Assembly (NCBI GenBank): GCA_000153745.1
Contig: DS022282.1
Coordinates: 1,027,495-1,091,494, forward strand
Direction of reading: 5' to 3'
DNA: 64,000 bases
Origin: Rhodobacterales bacterium HTCC2255
GTDB lineage: Bacteria; Pseudomonadota; Alphaproteobacteria; Rhodobacterales; Rhodobacteraceae
In this document: in pieces, positions 26,431-36,855 of the stretch
Numbering within the stretch: position 1 is the first letter of the stretch
Layout of the letters: each line of letters starts with the position of its first letter
Translations under genes and position numbers: made by a program
The notes under the pieces: model-generated
Seen by the model: the letters and a program-made list of their open reading frames with translations, nothing else
Databases searched by the model: none
Told to the model about the DNA's origin: nothing

Positions 26431-26466
26431 AAAAAAAAACCCAATCATATATTGATTGGGTTTTTA
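26431..26466 (-). terminator. Intrinsic terminator after rplP
   Basis: CCCAATCA / TGATTGGG is a perfect 8-bp stem flanked by A and T runs on both sides, so it can act in either direction. It lies 21 nt after the rplP stop and ends the rplB-to-rplP unit. Confidence 0.9.
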
Positions 26467-26486
26467 TATTATCTATTAGGTAATTT

Positions 26487-26900
26487 TTACCAGTCCTCGC
26501 GTTGAACCACACGTGTCTTTACAGGCAATTTCATAGCAGCAAGACGTAAAGCCTCAACCGCAATAGCCTCTGATACACCATCAATTTCAAACATCACACG
26601 ACCAGGTTTAACCTTACAAGCCCAATATTCGACAGATCCCTTACCTTTACCCATACGAACTTCAGTAGGTTTATTAGTAACTGGAACATCTGGGAAAATA
26701 CGGATCCATACACGACCTTGACGCTTCATATGTCGTGTCATAGCACGACGAGCAGCTTCAATTTGACGAGCAGTAACACGTTCTGGTTGTGTTGCTTTTA
26801 AGCCAAATGAACCGAAATTCAGATCAGAACCACCTTTTGCAAGGCCCTTAATGCGGCCTTTAAACATTTTGCGGAATTTAGTGCGCTTTGGTGAAAGCAT
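26487..26900 (-). CDS. rplP: 50S ribosomal protein L16
   Basis: L16, 137 residues, binds near the A-site tRNA elbow. It begins [19 protein letters not shown] and contains [22 protein letters not shown], the conserved [16 protein letters not shown] and [11 protein letters not shown]. The arginine of the MGKGKGS-proximal region known to be hydroxylated in E. coli lies in a conserved stretch. Last gene before the terminator and the oxygenase gene. Confidence 0.96.
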   Translation of the reverse strand: MLSPKRTKFRKMFKGRIKGLAKGGSDLNFGSFGLKATQPERVTARQIEAARRAMTRHMKRQGRVWIRIFPDVPVTNKPTEVRMGKGKGSVEYWACKVKPGRVMFEIDGVSEAIAVEALRLAAMKLPVKTRVVQREDW

Positions 26901-26917
26901 AATATAACTCCCCTATC

Positions 26918-27637
26918 TTAACGGCGTGGCGGACGATTGCCGCCTTGTGGACGTGGTCCACCGCTGTTTTGCGTTTCTTCGATACGTCGATCACGAGCTG
27001 CTGGATCATGTTCCATAATCTCACCCTTGAAAATCCATACCTTTATACCAATGATACCATATGCAGTCATACCTTCAGCACGAGCATAATCAATATCAGC
27101 ACGTAAAGTGTGCAATGGCACTCGACCTTCGCGATACCATTCAGTTCGTGCAATTTCTGCACCACCTAAACGTCCTGCAACATTAATACGAATACCTAAG
27201 GCACCCATTCTCATTGCATTTTGTACTGCACGCTTCATAGCGCGACGGAATGAAACACGACGCTCTAATTGTTGAGCAACTGATTCTGCAACCAATTGCG
27301 CATCCATTTCTGGTTTGCGTACTTCAACGATATTTAAGTGTAATTCACTGTCTGTAAACGCTGCAAGTTTTTTACGAAGTGTCTCAATATCAGCGCCTTT
27401 TTTACCAATGATAACACCTGGTCTTGCTGAATGGATTGTAACGCGACACTTTTTGTGAGGCCGCTCTACTATTACTCTAGCGACGCCCGCTTGAACACAT
27501 TCTTTTTTCACAAATTCGCGAATTTTAATGTCTTCTAATAAGAGACTACCATATTTGTCACCTTCGGCGTACCAACGGCTATCCCATGTGCGATTGACTT
27601 GCAAACGAAAGCCAATTGGATTGATCTTCTGACCCAT
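26918..27637 (-). CDS. rpsC: 30S ribosomal protein S3
   Basis: S3, 239 residues, forms part of the mRNA entry tunnel and helicase. [22 protein letters not shown] opens it; the KH domain has [15 protein letters not shown], and the C-domain has [16 protein letters not shown]. The tail [12 protein letters not shown] is basic. It overlaps rplV by 1 nt. Confidence 0.96.
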   Translation of the reverse strand: MGQKINPIGFRLQVNRTWDSRWYAEGDKYGSLLLEDIKIREFVKKECVQAGVARVIVERPHKKCRVTIHSARPGVIIGKKGADIETLRKKLAAFTDSELHLNIVEVRKPEMDAQLVAESVAQQLERRVSFRRAMKRAVQNAMRMGALGIRINVAGRLGGAEIARTEWYREGRVPLHTLRADIDYARAEGMTAYGIIGIKVWIFKGEIMEHDPAARDRRIEETQNSGGPRPQGGNRPPRR

Positions 27638-28026
27638 TATGCTTGCTCCTCTTTAGCGGCTGGTACACGTACAAGAATTGTTAACTGAGCAAATGGCTTC
27701 AGAATTTTTCCATAGCGTCCACGTGCCCTAGGGCGACCGCGTTTCATTGTTAGGTTTTTACCAACGTAGGCTTCTGCAACGATTAAATCATCTACATCCA
27801 AACCGTGATTATTCTCAGCATTAGCGATAGCGGACTGTAAAGTTTTCTTTACATCAGCAGATATTCGCTTTTTTGAAAATGTTAAATCAGCTAAAGCCTT
27901 TTCAACAGGTTTGTTGCGGATCATTTGTGCAACGAGATTAAGCTTTTGCGGACTTGTACGTAGCATTTTATTAACGGCCATAGCTTCGTTATCTGCAACG
28001 CGTCGAGTGTTTTTTGATTTACTCAT
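27637..28026 (-). CDS. rplV: 50S ribosomal protein L22
   Basis: L22, 129 residues, has the tunnel-lining beta hairpin region near [18 protein letters not shown] and the core [19 protein letters not shown]. The N-terminal 20 residues ([15 protein letters not shown]) form a short extension often seen in alphaproteobacteria. It lies 3 nt after rpsS. Confidence 0.95.
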   Translation of the reverse strand: MSKSKNTRRVADNEAMAVNKMLRTSPQKLNLVAQMIRNKPVEKALADLTFSKKRISADVKKTLQSAIANAENNHGLDVDDLIVAEAYVGKNLTMKRGRPRARGRYGKILKPFAQLTILVRVPAAKEEQA

Positions 28027-28029
28027 GAC

Positions 28030-28311
28030 TTATTTCCGTTTCGCTTTTTTATCAGCCGCGTGCCCATAATAGGTACGAGTTGGGCTGTATTCACCAAACT
28101 TTTGGCCAATCATTTCTTCTGAAACATTTACCGGTATATGCTTGTGGCCATTATAAACACCAAAAGTTAATCCAACAAATTGAGGCAGAATCGTCGAACG
28201 ACGTGACCAAATTTTAATTACATCATTATTACGACCAGATTCGCGTGCTGCTTCGGCTTTTTTAAGCACGTAAGCATCAACGAAAGGGCCTTTCCATACT
28301 GAACGAGACAT
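28030..28311 (-). CDS. rpsS: 30S ribosomal protein S19
   Basis: S19, 93 residues, begins [18 protein letters not shown] and contains [30 protein letters not shown] and GHKLGEFSPTR-like [14 protein letters not shown]. It sits in the 30S head. It follows rplB by 3 nt. Confidence 0.97.
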   Translation of the reverse strand: MSRSVWKGPFVDAYVLKKAEAARESGRNNDVIKIWSRRSTILPQFVGLTFGVYNGHKHIPVNVSEEMIGQKFGEYSPTRTYYGHAADKKAKRK

Positions 28312-28314
28312 CGA

Positions 28315-29157
28315 TTAACGACCCTTCTTCTTAGCGTGGCGCGAGCGAATAATAAGCTTGCTTGACGCTTTGTTTTTGTTTCGAGTGCGTGCACCCTTTG
28401 TTGGCTTGCCCCAAGGCGTAACAGGATGTCTACCACCTGATGTACGGCCTTCACCACCACCATGAGGGTGATCTACAGGGTTCATAACCACACCACGAAC
28501 ACTTGGACGAATGCCTTTGTGTCTGTTTCGGCCAGCCTTACCAAAGTTTTGGTTAGAATTATCAGGATTCGATACGGCACCAACAGTTGCCATACATTCC
28601 TGACGAACTAAACGCAGTTCTCCAGAAGAAAGTCTTATTTGGGCATATCCACCATCACGACCAACAAATTGAGCGTAAGTACCAGCAGCACGAGCAATTT
28701 GTCCGCCTTTGCCTTGCTTAAGTTCAATATTGTGAATTATTGTTCCGATAGGCAAACCAGTAAATGGCATCGCATTACCTGGTTTTACATCTGCTTTGGC
28801 GCTTGCAATTACCGTATCACCAATAGCAAGTCGCTGTGGTGCTAAGATATATGCCAATTGGCCATCTTCGTATTTAATAAGTGCAATAAATGCAGTTCTA
28901 TTTGGATCGTATTCAATACGCTCAACAACTGCTGAAATATCCAACCTGTTTCGCTTGAAATCTACGATACGGTAAAGGCGTCTAGCCCCACCGCCTTTGC
29001 GACGCATAGTAATCCGTCCGGTATTGTTCCGACCGCCGTTTTTACGCACACCTTCTGTGAGCGCTTTAACTGGGCGGCCTTTCCAAAGCTCGGAACGGTC
29101 AATCAGAACCAACCCACGTTGGCCTGGCGTCGTTGGTTTGTACGACTTTAATGCCAT
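28315..29157 (-). CDS. rplB: 50S ribosomal protein L2
   Basis: L2, 280 residues, begins [20 protein letters not shown] and carries [20 protein letters not shown] with the conserved His close to the peptidyl transferase centre. The basic C-terminus ends [10 protein letters not shown]. It is the first gene after a 250-nt gap containing two hairpins, so it may start a transcription unit. Confidence 0.97.
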   Translation of the reverse strand: MALKSYKPTTPGQRGLVLIDRSELWKGRPVKALTEGVRKNGGRNNTGRITMRRKGGGARRLYRIVDFKRNRLDISAVVERIEYDPNRTAFIALIKYEDGQLAYILAPQRLAIGDTVIASAKADVKPGNAMPFTGLPIGTIIHNIELKQGKGGQIARAAGTYAQFVGRDGGYAQIRLSSGELRLVRQECMATVGAVSNPDNSNQNFGKAGRNRHKGIRPSVRGVVMNPVDHPHGGGEGRTSGGRHPVTPWGKPTKGARTRNKNKASSKLIIRSRHAKKKGR

Positions 29158-29245
29158 TCTTTCTGTCTTCCGTTTTAGCTCAGACCAATTTGGGCCTGAA
29201 AGGTTATGCGGCCCCGTAGGTCCGCCAATAAATTAATCAATAAAA

Positions 29246-29275
29246 ATGCTTCTCTGAACGAATCTTGAGAAGCAT
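29246..29275 (-). terminator. Terminator-like hairpin in the rplW-rplB gap
   Basis: On -, ATGCTTCTC / GAGAAGCAT forms a perfect 9-bp stem with a 12-nt loop, followed by TTTTATT. It lies 89 nt upstream of rplB, which is unusual for two normally adjacent genes. A TATAGA box at about 29311-29316 could start a short transcript ending here. Confidence 0.55.
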
Positions 29276-29358
29276 AGTCCGTGCCAAGTATCAGATAAAT
29301 AACGAGGCGTCTATAGAATGTAAGTGCCTTAATTAATTTACTTACATCTGCAGAAATA

Positions 29359-29389
29359 TTAAAGGCCTCAGAGTTATGGAGGCCTTTAA
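29359..29389 (-). terminator. Hairpin closing rplW
   Basis: TTAAAGGCCTC / GAGGCCTTTAA (11 bp, 9-nt loop) lies 19 nt past the rplW stop. The following sequence on - is only moderately T-rich (TTAATATTTC), so it may terminate incompletely. Confidence 0.6.
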
Positions 29390-29407
29390 AGAAATTAATA
29401 TATGGCC

Positions 29408-29704
29408 TTAGAGACCTGTTGAAACGTCGATTGTGTTACCTTCTTCCAACGTTACATATGCTTTTTTCACATCCTTGCGCTTACCAAGCATTCCACGAAA
29501 ACGTTTTACTTTTCCTTTAGTAATACTTGTGTTTACCGCTTTAACCTTCACATTGAACAATGTTTCCACTGCTTCTTTGATCTGAGGCTTATTTGCGTCA
29601 ATTGCTACTTCGAAAACAACAGCATTATGTTCAGAAGCCATAGTTGCTTTTTCGGTTACAATCGGCGCTCTTATAATATCATAAAGTTTGGCTGTATCGC
29701 TCAT
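29408..29704 (-). CDS. rplW: 50S ribosomal protein L23
   Basis: L23, 98 residues, at the tunnel exit where it contacts SRP and trigger factor. [15 protein letters not shown], then [21 protein letters not shown] and [12 protein letters not shown], are family-typical. Its start overlaps rplD by 4 nt. It is followed by a hairpin and a long gap rather than directly by rplB. Confidence 0.96.
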   Translation of the reverse strand: MSDTAKLYDIIRAPIVTEKATMASEHNAVVFEVAIDANKPQIKEAVETLFNVKVKAVNTSITKGKVKRFRGMLGKRKDVKKAYVTLEEGNTIDVSTGL

Positions 29705-30321
29705 TTTAAACGTGCCTCCAATGCTTCTGCTCCAGCTTTTGTCAGAACAAGTGTATTTGATTTCAAGATATCATAAACATTAGCTCCCGCTGATGGCAGA
29801 ATATCTAGTCCATCAATATTACGTGATGCTAATAAGAAGTTTTCATTAACATCAGTTCCATCGATAATTAAGACTTTCTTCCAGCCTAAGTTTGTAACTA
29901 CTTTAGCTAAATCAGCTGTCTTTGATGTTTTTGCTTCAACACTATCAATAACAATAAGTTCCCCTGCTGTCGCTTTCGCTGAAAGTGCATGCTTTAATCC
30001 CAATTTACGGAATTTTTTTGTTAGATCATGCGCATGCGAACGAACCTTTGGACCCTTATAGACACCACCACCTCGAAAGATAGGAGCGTTTCTATCACCA
30101 TGACGTGCGCCACCAGTACCTTTTTGGTTATATATCTTCTTAGTTGAATAAGAAGTCTCTGAACGAGTTTTAACCTTGTGTGTACCAGCTTGGCGCTTTG
30201 CTAGTTGGTACCGAACAACACGATGTAGAATATCCGCGCGTGGCTCTAGTCCAAAGACTGAGTCATCTAGGTCAATTGAACCTGCTGATTTTGCATCTAA
30301 TTTTATTACGTTGGCTTTCAT
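29701..30321 (-). CDS. rplD: 50S ribosomal protein L4
   Basis: L4, 206 residues, shows the tunnel-loop segment [25 protein letters not shown]-type region ([11 protein letters not shown]) and [22 protein letters not shown] in the C-terminal part. In E. coli L4 represses the S10 operon. It overlaps rplC and rplW by 1 and 4 nt. Confidence 0.95.
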   Translation of the reverse strand: MKANVIKLDAKSAGSIDLDDSVFGLEPRADILHRVVRYQLAKRQAGTHKVKTRSETSYSTKKIYNQKGTGGARHGDRNAPIFRGGGVYKGPKVRSHAHDLTKKFRKLGLKHALSAKATAGELIVIDSVEAKTSKTADLAKVVTNLGWKKVLIIDGTDVNENFLLASRNIDGLDILPSAGANVYDILKSNTLVLTKAGAEALEARLK

Positions 30322-31064
30322 TATTCTGCGCCTCCTTCAGTTGCTGTTTCAACAGCAGCTTCTTCTACTTGTGGTGCAGCAGGTGCTATAGCAGAACGTA
30401 AAGCCGCTGGGAAAGGAAGTCCTTCAGGAGCTTTTTTCTTAACAGAGTCTTTAACAGTAACCCATCCACCTTTTGAACCAGGAACAGCACCTTTGATCAT
30501 GATTAATCCACGATCTATATCAGTGCGAACTACCTCAAGATTTTGTGTAGTGACCCGAGCAGAACCCATGTGGCCAGCCATTTTCTTACCTTTGAAAACT
30601 TTACCTGGCTCTTGACACTGTCCTGTTGAACCGTGTGAACGGTGAGAAACTGAAACACCGTGAGTAGCACGTAGACCACCAAAATTATGACGCTTCATGG
30701 CACCGGCAAAACCTTTACCAATTGAGGTACCTGAAACATCTACTTTTTGACCATCTAAAAAATGATTTGCTACGATTTCTTCACCAACTTCAATTAAGTT
30801 GTCAGCTGAAACGCGAAATTCTGCAATCTTACGTTTTGGCTCAACTTTTGCTTTTGCAAAGTGACCACGCATTGCTGCAGATTGACGTTTTGCTTTTGCA
30901 ACACCAGCTCCTAATTGAACAGCCGTGTAACCGTCTGTTTCATTAGTTCGTTGAGACACAACTTGTAAGTTTTCCATTTGAAGAACAGTAACAGGTACCT
31001 GCTTGCCATCTTCCATGAACAAACGAGTCATGCCGATTTTTTTTGCAATTACTCCAGAGCGCAT
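30321..31064 (-). CDS. rplC: 50S ribosomal protein L3
   Basis: L3, 247 residues, begins [20 protein letters not shown], has [20 protein letters not shown] and [20 protein letters not shown], with the glutamine methylated by PrmB in other bacteria. ATG 31064 is chosen over the longer frame, which overlaps rpsJ; a GGGGG stretch lies 9 nt upstream. The alanine/glutamate-rich C-terminal tail is longer than in E. coli. Confidence 0.95.
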   Translation of the reverse strand: MRSGVIAKKIGMTRLFMEDGKQVPVTVLQMENLQVVSQRTNETDGYTAVQLGAGVAKAKRQSAAMRGHFAKAKVEPKRKIAEFRVSADNLIEVGEEIVANHFLDGQKVDVSGTSIGKGFAGAMKRHNFGGLRATHGVSVSHRSHGSTGQCQEPGKVFKGKKMAGHMGSARVTTQNLEVVRTDIDRGLIMIKGAVPGSKGGWVTVKDSVKKKAPEGLPFPAALRSAIAPAAPQVEEAAVETATEGGAE

Positions 31065-31077
31065 ATCAATTACCCCC

Positions 31078-31386
31078 TTAAAGCTTGATCTCAACATCCA
31101 CACCAGCAGCAAGATCGAGCTTCATGAGCGCGTCTACTGTTTGTGGAGTTGGGTCAATAATGTCTAGCAAACGTTTATGTGTGCGGATTTCAAATTGCTC
31201 ACGCGATTTTTTATTCACGTGCGGTGAACGTAAAACTGTGAATTTTTCAATTTTGTTAGGTAATGGAATAGGGCCACGTACTTGAGCACCTGTTCGTTTA
31301 GCTGTGTTTACGATTTCCTCAGTGCTGGCATCCAACACACGGTAATCAAAAGCTTTCAGCCGAATACGAATATTTTGACTTTGCAT
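31078..31386 (-). CDS. rpsJ: 30S ribosomal protein S10
   Basis: S10, 102 residues, also the NusE partner in antitermination. It begins [19 protein letters not shown] and carries [26 protein letters not shown] with the long loop. It follows tuf copy 2 across an 88-nt gap that holds two hairpins, and leads the S10 genes. Confidence 0.97.
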   Translation of the reverse strand: MQSQNIRIRLKAFDYRVLDASTEEIVNTAKRTGAQVRGPIPLPNKIEKFTVLRSPHVNKKSREQFEIRTHKRLLDIIDPTPQTVDALMKLDLAAGVDVEIKL

Positions 31387-31418
31387 TTTTTAGCCTTTCA
31401 AGGCGTTAGAGTTGATAG

Positions 31419-31466
31419 GTGGACCATTGGATCATTCCAATGGACCACATCGAACCCGAAGGGGTC
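31419..31466 (-). other. Two hairpins in the tuf-rpsJ gap
   Basis: GTGG-CCATTGG pairs with CCAATGG-CCAC (11 bp with one mismatch, 31419-31448), and ACCC/GGGT around a CTTC-type loop lies at about 31452-31464. No T run follows. They may mark mRNA processing or attenuation ahead of the S10 genes. Confidence 0.5.
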
Positions 31467-31467
31467 G

Positions 31468-32660
31468 TATTAATTTAAGCGATAATTTTAGAAACCACGC
31501 CAGAACCTACAGTACGGCCACCTTCGCGGATAGCAAAACGTAGACCTTGTTCCATAGCGATAGGATTGATTAGTTCTACGTCGAACTTCAAGTTATCACC
31601 TGGCATTACCATTTCTGTGCCTGATGGCAGCTCAACAGTTCCAGTTACGTCAGTTGTACGGAAGTAAAACTGTGGACGGTAGTTTGCAAAGAATGGTGTG
31701 TGACGACCACCCTCATCTTTAGTCAGAATATAAACTTCTGCTTCAAATTTTGTGTGTGGAGTTACTGAACCTGGCTTAACCAAAACTTGGCCACGCTCAA
31801 CACCATCACGGTCAACACCACGCAACAAAGCACCAACGTTGTCACCTGCTTCACCACGGTCAAGTAGCTTGCGGAACATTTCAACACCAGTACATGTTGT
31901 TTTTGATGTGTCTTTGATACCAACGATTTCAATTTCGTCACCAACGTTGATAGCACCACGTTCGATACGACCAGTTACAACTGTACCACGGCCAGAAATT
32001 GAGAAAACATCTTCGATTGGCATCAAGAAAGGCTCATCGATTGCACGTGGAGGTTGTGGAATAAATTCATCAACAGCCTTCATTAGCTCAGCAATTTTTT
32101 CTTTACCAATGTTGTCATCACGATCTTCTAATGCAGCAAGAGCTGAACCAGCAACGATAGGAATATCATCACCTGGGTAATCGTAATCACTTAACAATTC
32201 ACGAATTTCCATTTCAACCAATTCTAACAACTCATCGTCATCCACTTGGTCAACTTTGTTCATGAATACAACCATTGAAGGAATACCAACTTGGCGGCCT
32301 AACAAAATGTGCTCACGTGTTTGTGGCATAGGACCATCTGCAGCGTTAACAACCAAAATTGCGCCATCCATTTGAGCAGCACCAGTGATCATGTTTTTCA
32401 CATAGTCAGCGTGGCCTGGGCAATCAACGTGTGCGTAGTGACGGTTTTCTGTCTCATACTCAACGTGTGCTGTAGAAATTGTAATTCCACGCGCTTTTTC
32501 TTCTGGCGCGCCATCAATTTCGTCATACGCTTTGAAATCACCATATTGCTTAGTGATCGCAGCTGTTAATGTTGTCTTACCGTGATCAACGTGGCCAATT
32601 GTGCCGATGTTGCAATGCGGTTTATTACGTTCAAACTTTTCTTTAGCCATAACGGCCTCC
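31468..32660 (-). repeat. Long direct repeat, tuf copy 2 (partner 3238-4430)
   Basis: Same block as at 3238-4430, in the same orientation, differing at 32645 and 32651 only as far as I can see. The two copies are about 28.2 kb apart and flank the S10-spc-alpha genes and the aap operon. Confidence 0.9.
31475..32650 (-). CDS. tuf: Elongation factor Tu (copy 2, in the str operon)
   Basis: EF-Tu, 391 residues, identical in amino acids to copy 1, with [16 protein letters not shown] and NKVD intact. It is the str-operon copy, downstream of fusA and upstream of rpsJ, with AGGAGG before ATG 32650. It lacks its own terminator, so transcription can run on into the S10 genes. Confidence 0.97.
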   Translation of the reverse strand: MAKEKFERNKPHCNIGTIGHVDHGKTTLTAAITKQYGDFKAYDEIDGAPEEKARGITISTAHVEYETENRHYAHVDCPGHADYVKNMITGAAQMDGAILVVNAADGPMPQTREHILLGRQVGIPSMVVFMNKVDQVDDDELLELVEMEIRELLSDYDYPGDDIPIVAGSALAALEDRDDNIGKEKIAELMKAVDEFIPQPPRAIDEPFLMPIEDVFSISGRGTVVTGRIERGAINVGDEIEIVGIKDTSKTTCTGVEMFRKLLDRGEAGDNVGALLRGVDRDGVERGQVLVKPGSVTPHTKFEAEVYILTKDEGGRHTPFFANYRPQFYFRTTDVTGTVELPSGTEMVMPGDNLKFDVELINPIAMEQGLRFAIREGGRTVGSGVVSKIIA

Positions 32661-32682
32661 TAGGTTTAAGTCGGTCGGCTAT

Positions 32683-32709
32683 GCCTGACCTGTTAGTTTC
32701 AGATCAGGC
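32683..32709 (-). other. Stem-loop spanning the fusA stop codon
   Basis: On -, GCCTGA-CTG pairs with CAG-TCAGGC around an AAACTAA loop, with one mismatch. The first arm contains the fusA TGA (32704-32706). It may affect mRNA decay between fusA and tuf. Confidence 0.5.
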
Positions 32710-34821
32710 GAATTTCGCCTGGATTTCTTCAGATATATTGCTTGGTACAGCGTCATAGTGGCTGAACTGCATAGTAAAGTTCGCACGTCCAGAAGACATG
32801 GAACGAAGGTTATTGATATAACCAAACATGTTGGCCAAAGGAACACGTGCATCTATTGCAATTGCATTACCTCTTGTGTCTTGACCTTGAACCATACCAC
32901 GACGAGAAGTAAGGTCTCCAATAATACCACCTGTATATTCTTCAGGTGTTACAACTTCTACCTTCATTATAGGCTCAAGCATTTTTGCTCCAGCTTTTCT
33001 CATTCCTTCACGCATTCCCATACGCCCAGCAATCTCAAAAGCCATTACACTCGAGTCAACATCGTGATACTTACCATCGATTAGTTCAACTTTAAAATCA
33101 ATCACTGGGAAGCCTGCTAAAGGACCACTATCCATTACAGACTCAATACCTTTTTCAACACCAGGAATATATTCTTTTGGAATAGAACCACCAACAATTT
33201 TTGATTCGAAGCTGTAACCTTCACCAGGCTCTGTAGGCTTGATGATCATCTTAACTTCAGCGTATTGGCCAGAGCCACCTGATTGCTTCTTGTGTGTATA
33301 TGAAATTTCTGCTTCATGAGAAATTGTTTCACGATAAGCAACCTGAGGAGCACCAATGTTAGCTTCTACCTTAAATTCTCGTTTCAAACGATCAACAAGG
33401 ATATCAAGATGTAGTTCGCCCATACCCTTCATAATTGTTTGACCAGATTCTAAATCTGTTTCAACACGGAAAGATGGATCTTCTGCAGCTAAACGACCTA
33501 GACCTTGAGACATTTTTTCTTGGTCTGCTTTAGTTTTTGGCTCGACTGCAATTTCAATAACTGGATCTGGAAAGGTCATTGTTTCCAACACAACAGGATC
33601 TGCAACAGAACATATTGTATCACCAGTTGTTGTATCTTTAAGTCCAGCTAGGGCTATGATGTCACCCGCAAAAGCTTCAGTTATTTCTTCGCGGTCAATA
33701 GAGTGCATCATCATCATTCGACCAACACGCTCTTTTTTTCCTTTTGTAGAGTTAAACATCGTGTCACCTTTACTCAATGTTCCAGAGTAAATACGAGTAA
33801 ATGTTAAAGATCCCACAAATGGATCGTTCATAATTTTAAATGCCAATCCAGAAAAAGCCATGTCATCATCTGCTCTTCGAGCAATGTCACGTGTTTCAGT
33901 TTCATCACCTGGTTTGAAGCCCATATAATCGACTACATCTAGAGGAGAAGGAAGATAATCAATAACAGCATTTAATAAAGGCTGAACACCTTTGTTTTTG
34001 AACGCAGAGCCACCAAGAACCGGAACAAAGGACATAGATAAACAACCCGAACGAATTAGTTTTCTAAGTGTTTCAACATCTGGCTCATTACCTTCAAGGT
34101 AGGCTTCCATTGCATCGTCATCTTGCTCAACAGCATTTTCAACTAGCTTGTTTCGCCATGTATCGGCAAGATCTTTTAAGCTATCACGAATTGGCGCTTT
34201 TATCCAAGTCGCTCCAAGGTCTTCACCTTGCCATAACCATTCTTCCATGGTCACGAGATCTACCAAGCCTTCAAGTTCCGTCTCTGCACCAATCGGAAAA
34301 GCAACAGGCACAGCTACTGCACCCGTACGATCTTCTATCATCTCAACGCAATTAAAGAAGTCGGCACCAATTTTGTCCATTTTATTGACGAAAACCATAC
34401 GAGGAACTTTGTAACGATCAGCTTGTCGCCAAACAGTTTCTGTTTGAGGTTCAACACCTGCGTTAGCATCAAGAACACAAACTGCACCATCTAGGACAGC
34501 AAGGGAACGTTCAACTTCAATTGTGAAATCAACGTGCCCTGGTGTATCAATAATATTTAGACGATGTTTTGGAGTGTCAGGAGTTGTACCATCTTCAGTA
34601 CGCTCCCAAAATGTTGTAGTAGCAGCAGAAGTAATAGTTATACCTCTCTCCTGCTCTTGTTCCATCCAATCCATAGTTGCTGCACCGTCATGGACTTCTC
34701 CAATGTTGTGCTCTTTACCTGTGTAGTAAAGAATGCGTTCAGAACAAGTTGTCTTACCTGCATCAATGTGAGCCATGATGCCAAAGTTACGATAAAGATC
34801 GAGAGGATATTCGCGTGCCAT
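32704..34821 (-). CDS. fusA: Elongation factor G
   Basis: EF-G, 705 residues, translocates tRNA-mRNA on the ribosome. The G domain has AHIDAGKTT at residues 17-25, [19 protein letters not shown] and NKMDK. Domains II-V follow; [16 protein letters not shown] and [24 protein letters not shown] are typical of IV-V. It follows rpsG by 21 nt in the str operon. This is the canonical translocase rather than a recycling-only EF-G2. Confidence 0.97.
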   Translation of the reverse strand: MAREYPLDLYRNFGIMAHIDAGKTTCSERILYYTGKEHNIGEVHDGAATMDWMEQEQERGITITSAATTTFWERTEDGTTPDTPKHRLNIIDTPGHVDFTIEVERSLAVLDGAVCVLDANAGVEPQTETVWRQADRYKVPRMVFVNKMDKIGADFFNCVEMIEDRTGAVAVPVAFPIGAETELEGLVDLVTMEEWLWQGEDLGATWIKAPIRDSLKDLADTWRNKLVENAVEQDDDAMEAYLEGNEPDVETLRKLIRSGCLSMSFVPVLGGSAFKNKGVQPLLNAVIDYLPSPLDVVDYMGFKPGDETETRDIARRADDDMAFSGLAFKIMNDPFVGSLTFTRIYSGTLSKGDTMFNSTKGKKERVGRMMMMHSIDREEITEAFAGDIIALAGLKDTTTGDTICSVADPVVLETMTFPDPVIEIAVEPKTKADQEKMSQGLGRLAAEDPSFRVETDLESGQTIMKGMGELHLDILVDRLKREFKVEANIGAPQVAYRETISHEAEISYTHKKQSGGSGQYAEVKMIIKPTEPGEGYSFESKIVGGSIPKEYIPGVEKGIESVMDSGPLAGFPVIDFKVELIDGKYHDVDSSVMAFEIAGRMGMREGMRKAGAKMLEPIMKVEVVTPEEYTGGIIGDLTSRRGMVQGQDTRGNAIAIDARVPLANMFGYINNLRSMSSGRANFTMQFSHYDAVPSNISEEIQAKFA

Positions 34822-34842
34822 CTGCTTGCGCCCTTTTCTTTG

Positions 34843-35319
<477 letters not shown>

Positions 35320-35325
35320 CTACCC

Positions 35326-35697
35326 TTATTTCGGTTTTTTCGCGCCGTATTTTGAACGACGTTGCTTACGATCTTTAACACCTTGGGTATCTAAAACACC
35401 GCGCAAGATGTGGTAACGAACACCTGGAAGGTCTTTTACACGTCCACCACGTATCAAAACAACTGAGTGTTCTTGTAGGTTGTGGCTTTCACCAGGAATG
35501 TAAGAGATGACTTCAAAACCATTAGTTAGCCGAACTTTAGCTACTTTACGCATGGCAGAGTTAGGTTTCTTAGGTGTAGTTGTATAAACACGTGTACATA
35601 CACCGCGTTTCTGCGGGCATGATTCCAAGTGCTGAGACTTGGAGCGTTTGATTTTTGGCTGGCGCGGCTTGCGGATCAGCTGTTGTATTGTAGGCAT
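35326..35697 (-). CDS. rpsL: 30S ribosomal protein S12
   Basis: S12, 123 residues, guards decoding fidelity. [16 protein letters not shown] and [12 protein letters not shown] contain the conserved lysines linked to streptomycin, both wild type, so sensitivity is expected. It is the first gene of the str operon, behind a leader of about 180 nt. Confidence 0.97.
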   Translation of the reverse strand: MPTIQQLIRKPRQPKIKRSKSQHLESCPQKRGVCTRVYTTTPKKPNSAMRKVAKVRLTNGFEVISYIPGESHNLQEHSVVLIRGGRVKDLPGVRYHILRGVLDTQGVKDRKQRRSKYGAKKPK

Positions 35698-35737
35698 ATT
35701 GGGTTCCCCATTTTACCGTTTCAAACATAAATAGGCC

Positions 35738-35754
35738 TATGATCTCTGATCATA
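35738..35754 (-). other. Hairpin in the str operon leader
   Basis: TATGATC and GATCATA flank a 3-nt loop, a perfect 7-bp stem 41 nt upstream of rpsL. The rest of the leader, 35755-35880, shows no further clear element. The remaining gap up to 36010 is AT-rich without a gene. Confidence 0.4.
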
Positions 35755-35887
35755 AACCCGATACCGCTACGAACCCTCATTAGCTCGAAGCGATAATTCC
35801 AGAGGATCAAGGTTTTCACCTGGATCATGACCGCCAAATTTTGGCTTGTATGATAAGAAAAGCGAACTTCTCATATCAAGTAACGCG

Positions 35888-35916
35888 GCTATAAGCGGAG
35901 TCGGGTTTCGTGTCAA
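35888..35916 (-). promoter_or_regulatory. Promoter of the str operon
   Basis: On -, TTGACA (35911-35916), a perfect -35, is followed after 17 nt by TATAGC (35888-35893). It lies about 190 nt upstream of rpsL, in the 348-nt gap 35698-36045, and is the best promoter match in the window. Confidence 0.7.
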
Positions 35917-36010
35917 CAGCAGCTATAGAAATGATATGTAACAATTTAATATTCTTTAAGCTACTCCATCCATCTAGGAGTATTAATGACAAACATGTTG
36001 CCCAGATAGG

Positions 36011-36039
36011 TTGTCAGTGAATTATACTATATATATACT
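36011..36039 (+). promoter_or_regulatory. Promoter of the phosphatase gene, giving a leaderless mRNA
   Basis: TTGTCA (36011-36016) is followed after 17 nt by TATACT (36034-36039). The -10 ends 6 nt before ATG 36046, so transcription would begin at or next to the start codon. No Shine-Dalgarno is present. Confidence 0.5.
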
Positions 36040-36045
36040 TAATCC

Positions 36046-36798
36046 ATGACACATCTTATCTACGCTGTTGGCGACATACATGGTGATTTAACCCAACTTC
36101 AAGCAATCCATCAATTAATTAATGAAGATTTTCAAACTTCAAAATCAGCTTCATTTGAAATAGTTCATATTGGTGATTTAATTGATCGCCGTGAAGACAG
36201 TAAAGGTACAATTGAATATTTAATGAGGGGCATTAAAGACGGAAAGCCGTGGAAAGTGCTAAAAGGTAATCATGATCGGCTTATGGAATGGTTTTTCAAT
36301 GATCCACATAAACACGATCCGAATCTTAAACCAGATTATAGTTGGCTTCATCATCGCATTGGTGGCGTTGAAACGCTTGCATCATATGGTGTCAAAGTTC
36401 CTGAGAACTATCGCGAATGCTTAGATGAAATATTAAAAATGGCCATACAAGCTGTTCCTACGTCTCATATCAATTTTATAAAAAATCTACCATTATATTA
36501 TAATACTAAGCACATTTTCTTTGTACATGCTGGAATTAATCTTGATTTTCCGTTAGATAATCAGAATGAGGATGACATGTTGTGGATACGTAAAAATTGG
36601 CTTGATAACCCAAAAAAAGCCTCAAAATTAATATTACATGGCCATACAATTGTAGACCAAGTTACACACTATGGAAATCGAGTAAATATAGATACTGGTG
36701 CGGCTTGGGGCGATGAACTTTCTGCGGTTGTGACAATAGAAGAAAATATTTGGCTTTTAACTAAAAATGGTCGAACAAAGATTACACAATCATTGTGA
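36046..36798 (+). CDS. PPP-family serine/threonine phosphatase-like metallophosphoesterase
   Basis: This 250-residue protein carries the metallophosphoesterase motifs GDIHGD (residues 9-14), GDLIDRR (about 47-53) and GNHDR (about 78-82), then HAGIN and HGHT, which complete the two-metal site. It resembles bacterial PrpA/ApaH-like PPP phosphatases. Substrate, protein or nucleotide, is unknown. It is the only + strand gene in the long ribosomal/RNA polymerase stretch, divergent from rpsL and convergent with rpoC. The ATG is directly preceded by a promoter and has no Shine-Dalgarno. Confidence 0.88.
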   Translation: MTHLIYAVGDIHGDLTQLQAIHQLINEDFQTSKSASFEIVHIGDLIDRREDSKGTIEYLMRGIKDGKPWKVLKGNHDRLMEWFFNDPHKHDPNLKPDYSWLHHRIGGVETLASYGVKVPENYRECLDEILKMAIQAVPTSHINFIKNLPLYYNTKHIFFVHAGINLDFPLDNQNEDDMLWIRKNWLDNPKKASKLILHGHTIVDQVTHYGNRVNIDTGAAWGDELSAVVTIEENIWLLTKNGRTKITQSL

Positions 36799-36800
36799 TT

Positions 36801-36838
36801 AAAAAAAAAGGCCCTGATTTAACAGAGCCTTTTAAAAT
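36801..36838 (-). terminator. Terminator shared by rpoC and the phosphatase gene
   Basis: AAAGGCTCTG / CAGGGCCTTT (one G-U) with a 6-nt loop is followed on - by nine T residues, and on + by TTTTAAAA. It lies 21 nt past the rpoC stop and just after the phosphatase stop. Confidence 0.85.
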
Positions 36839-36855
36839 CAAATTATAATATAAAT

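Noticed and set aside
30321-31112. Longer L3 overlapping rpsJ
   Set aside because: Standard L3 starts at [11 protein letters not shown] with its own ribosome binding site at 31064.
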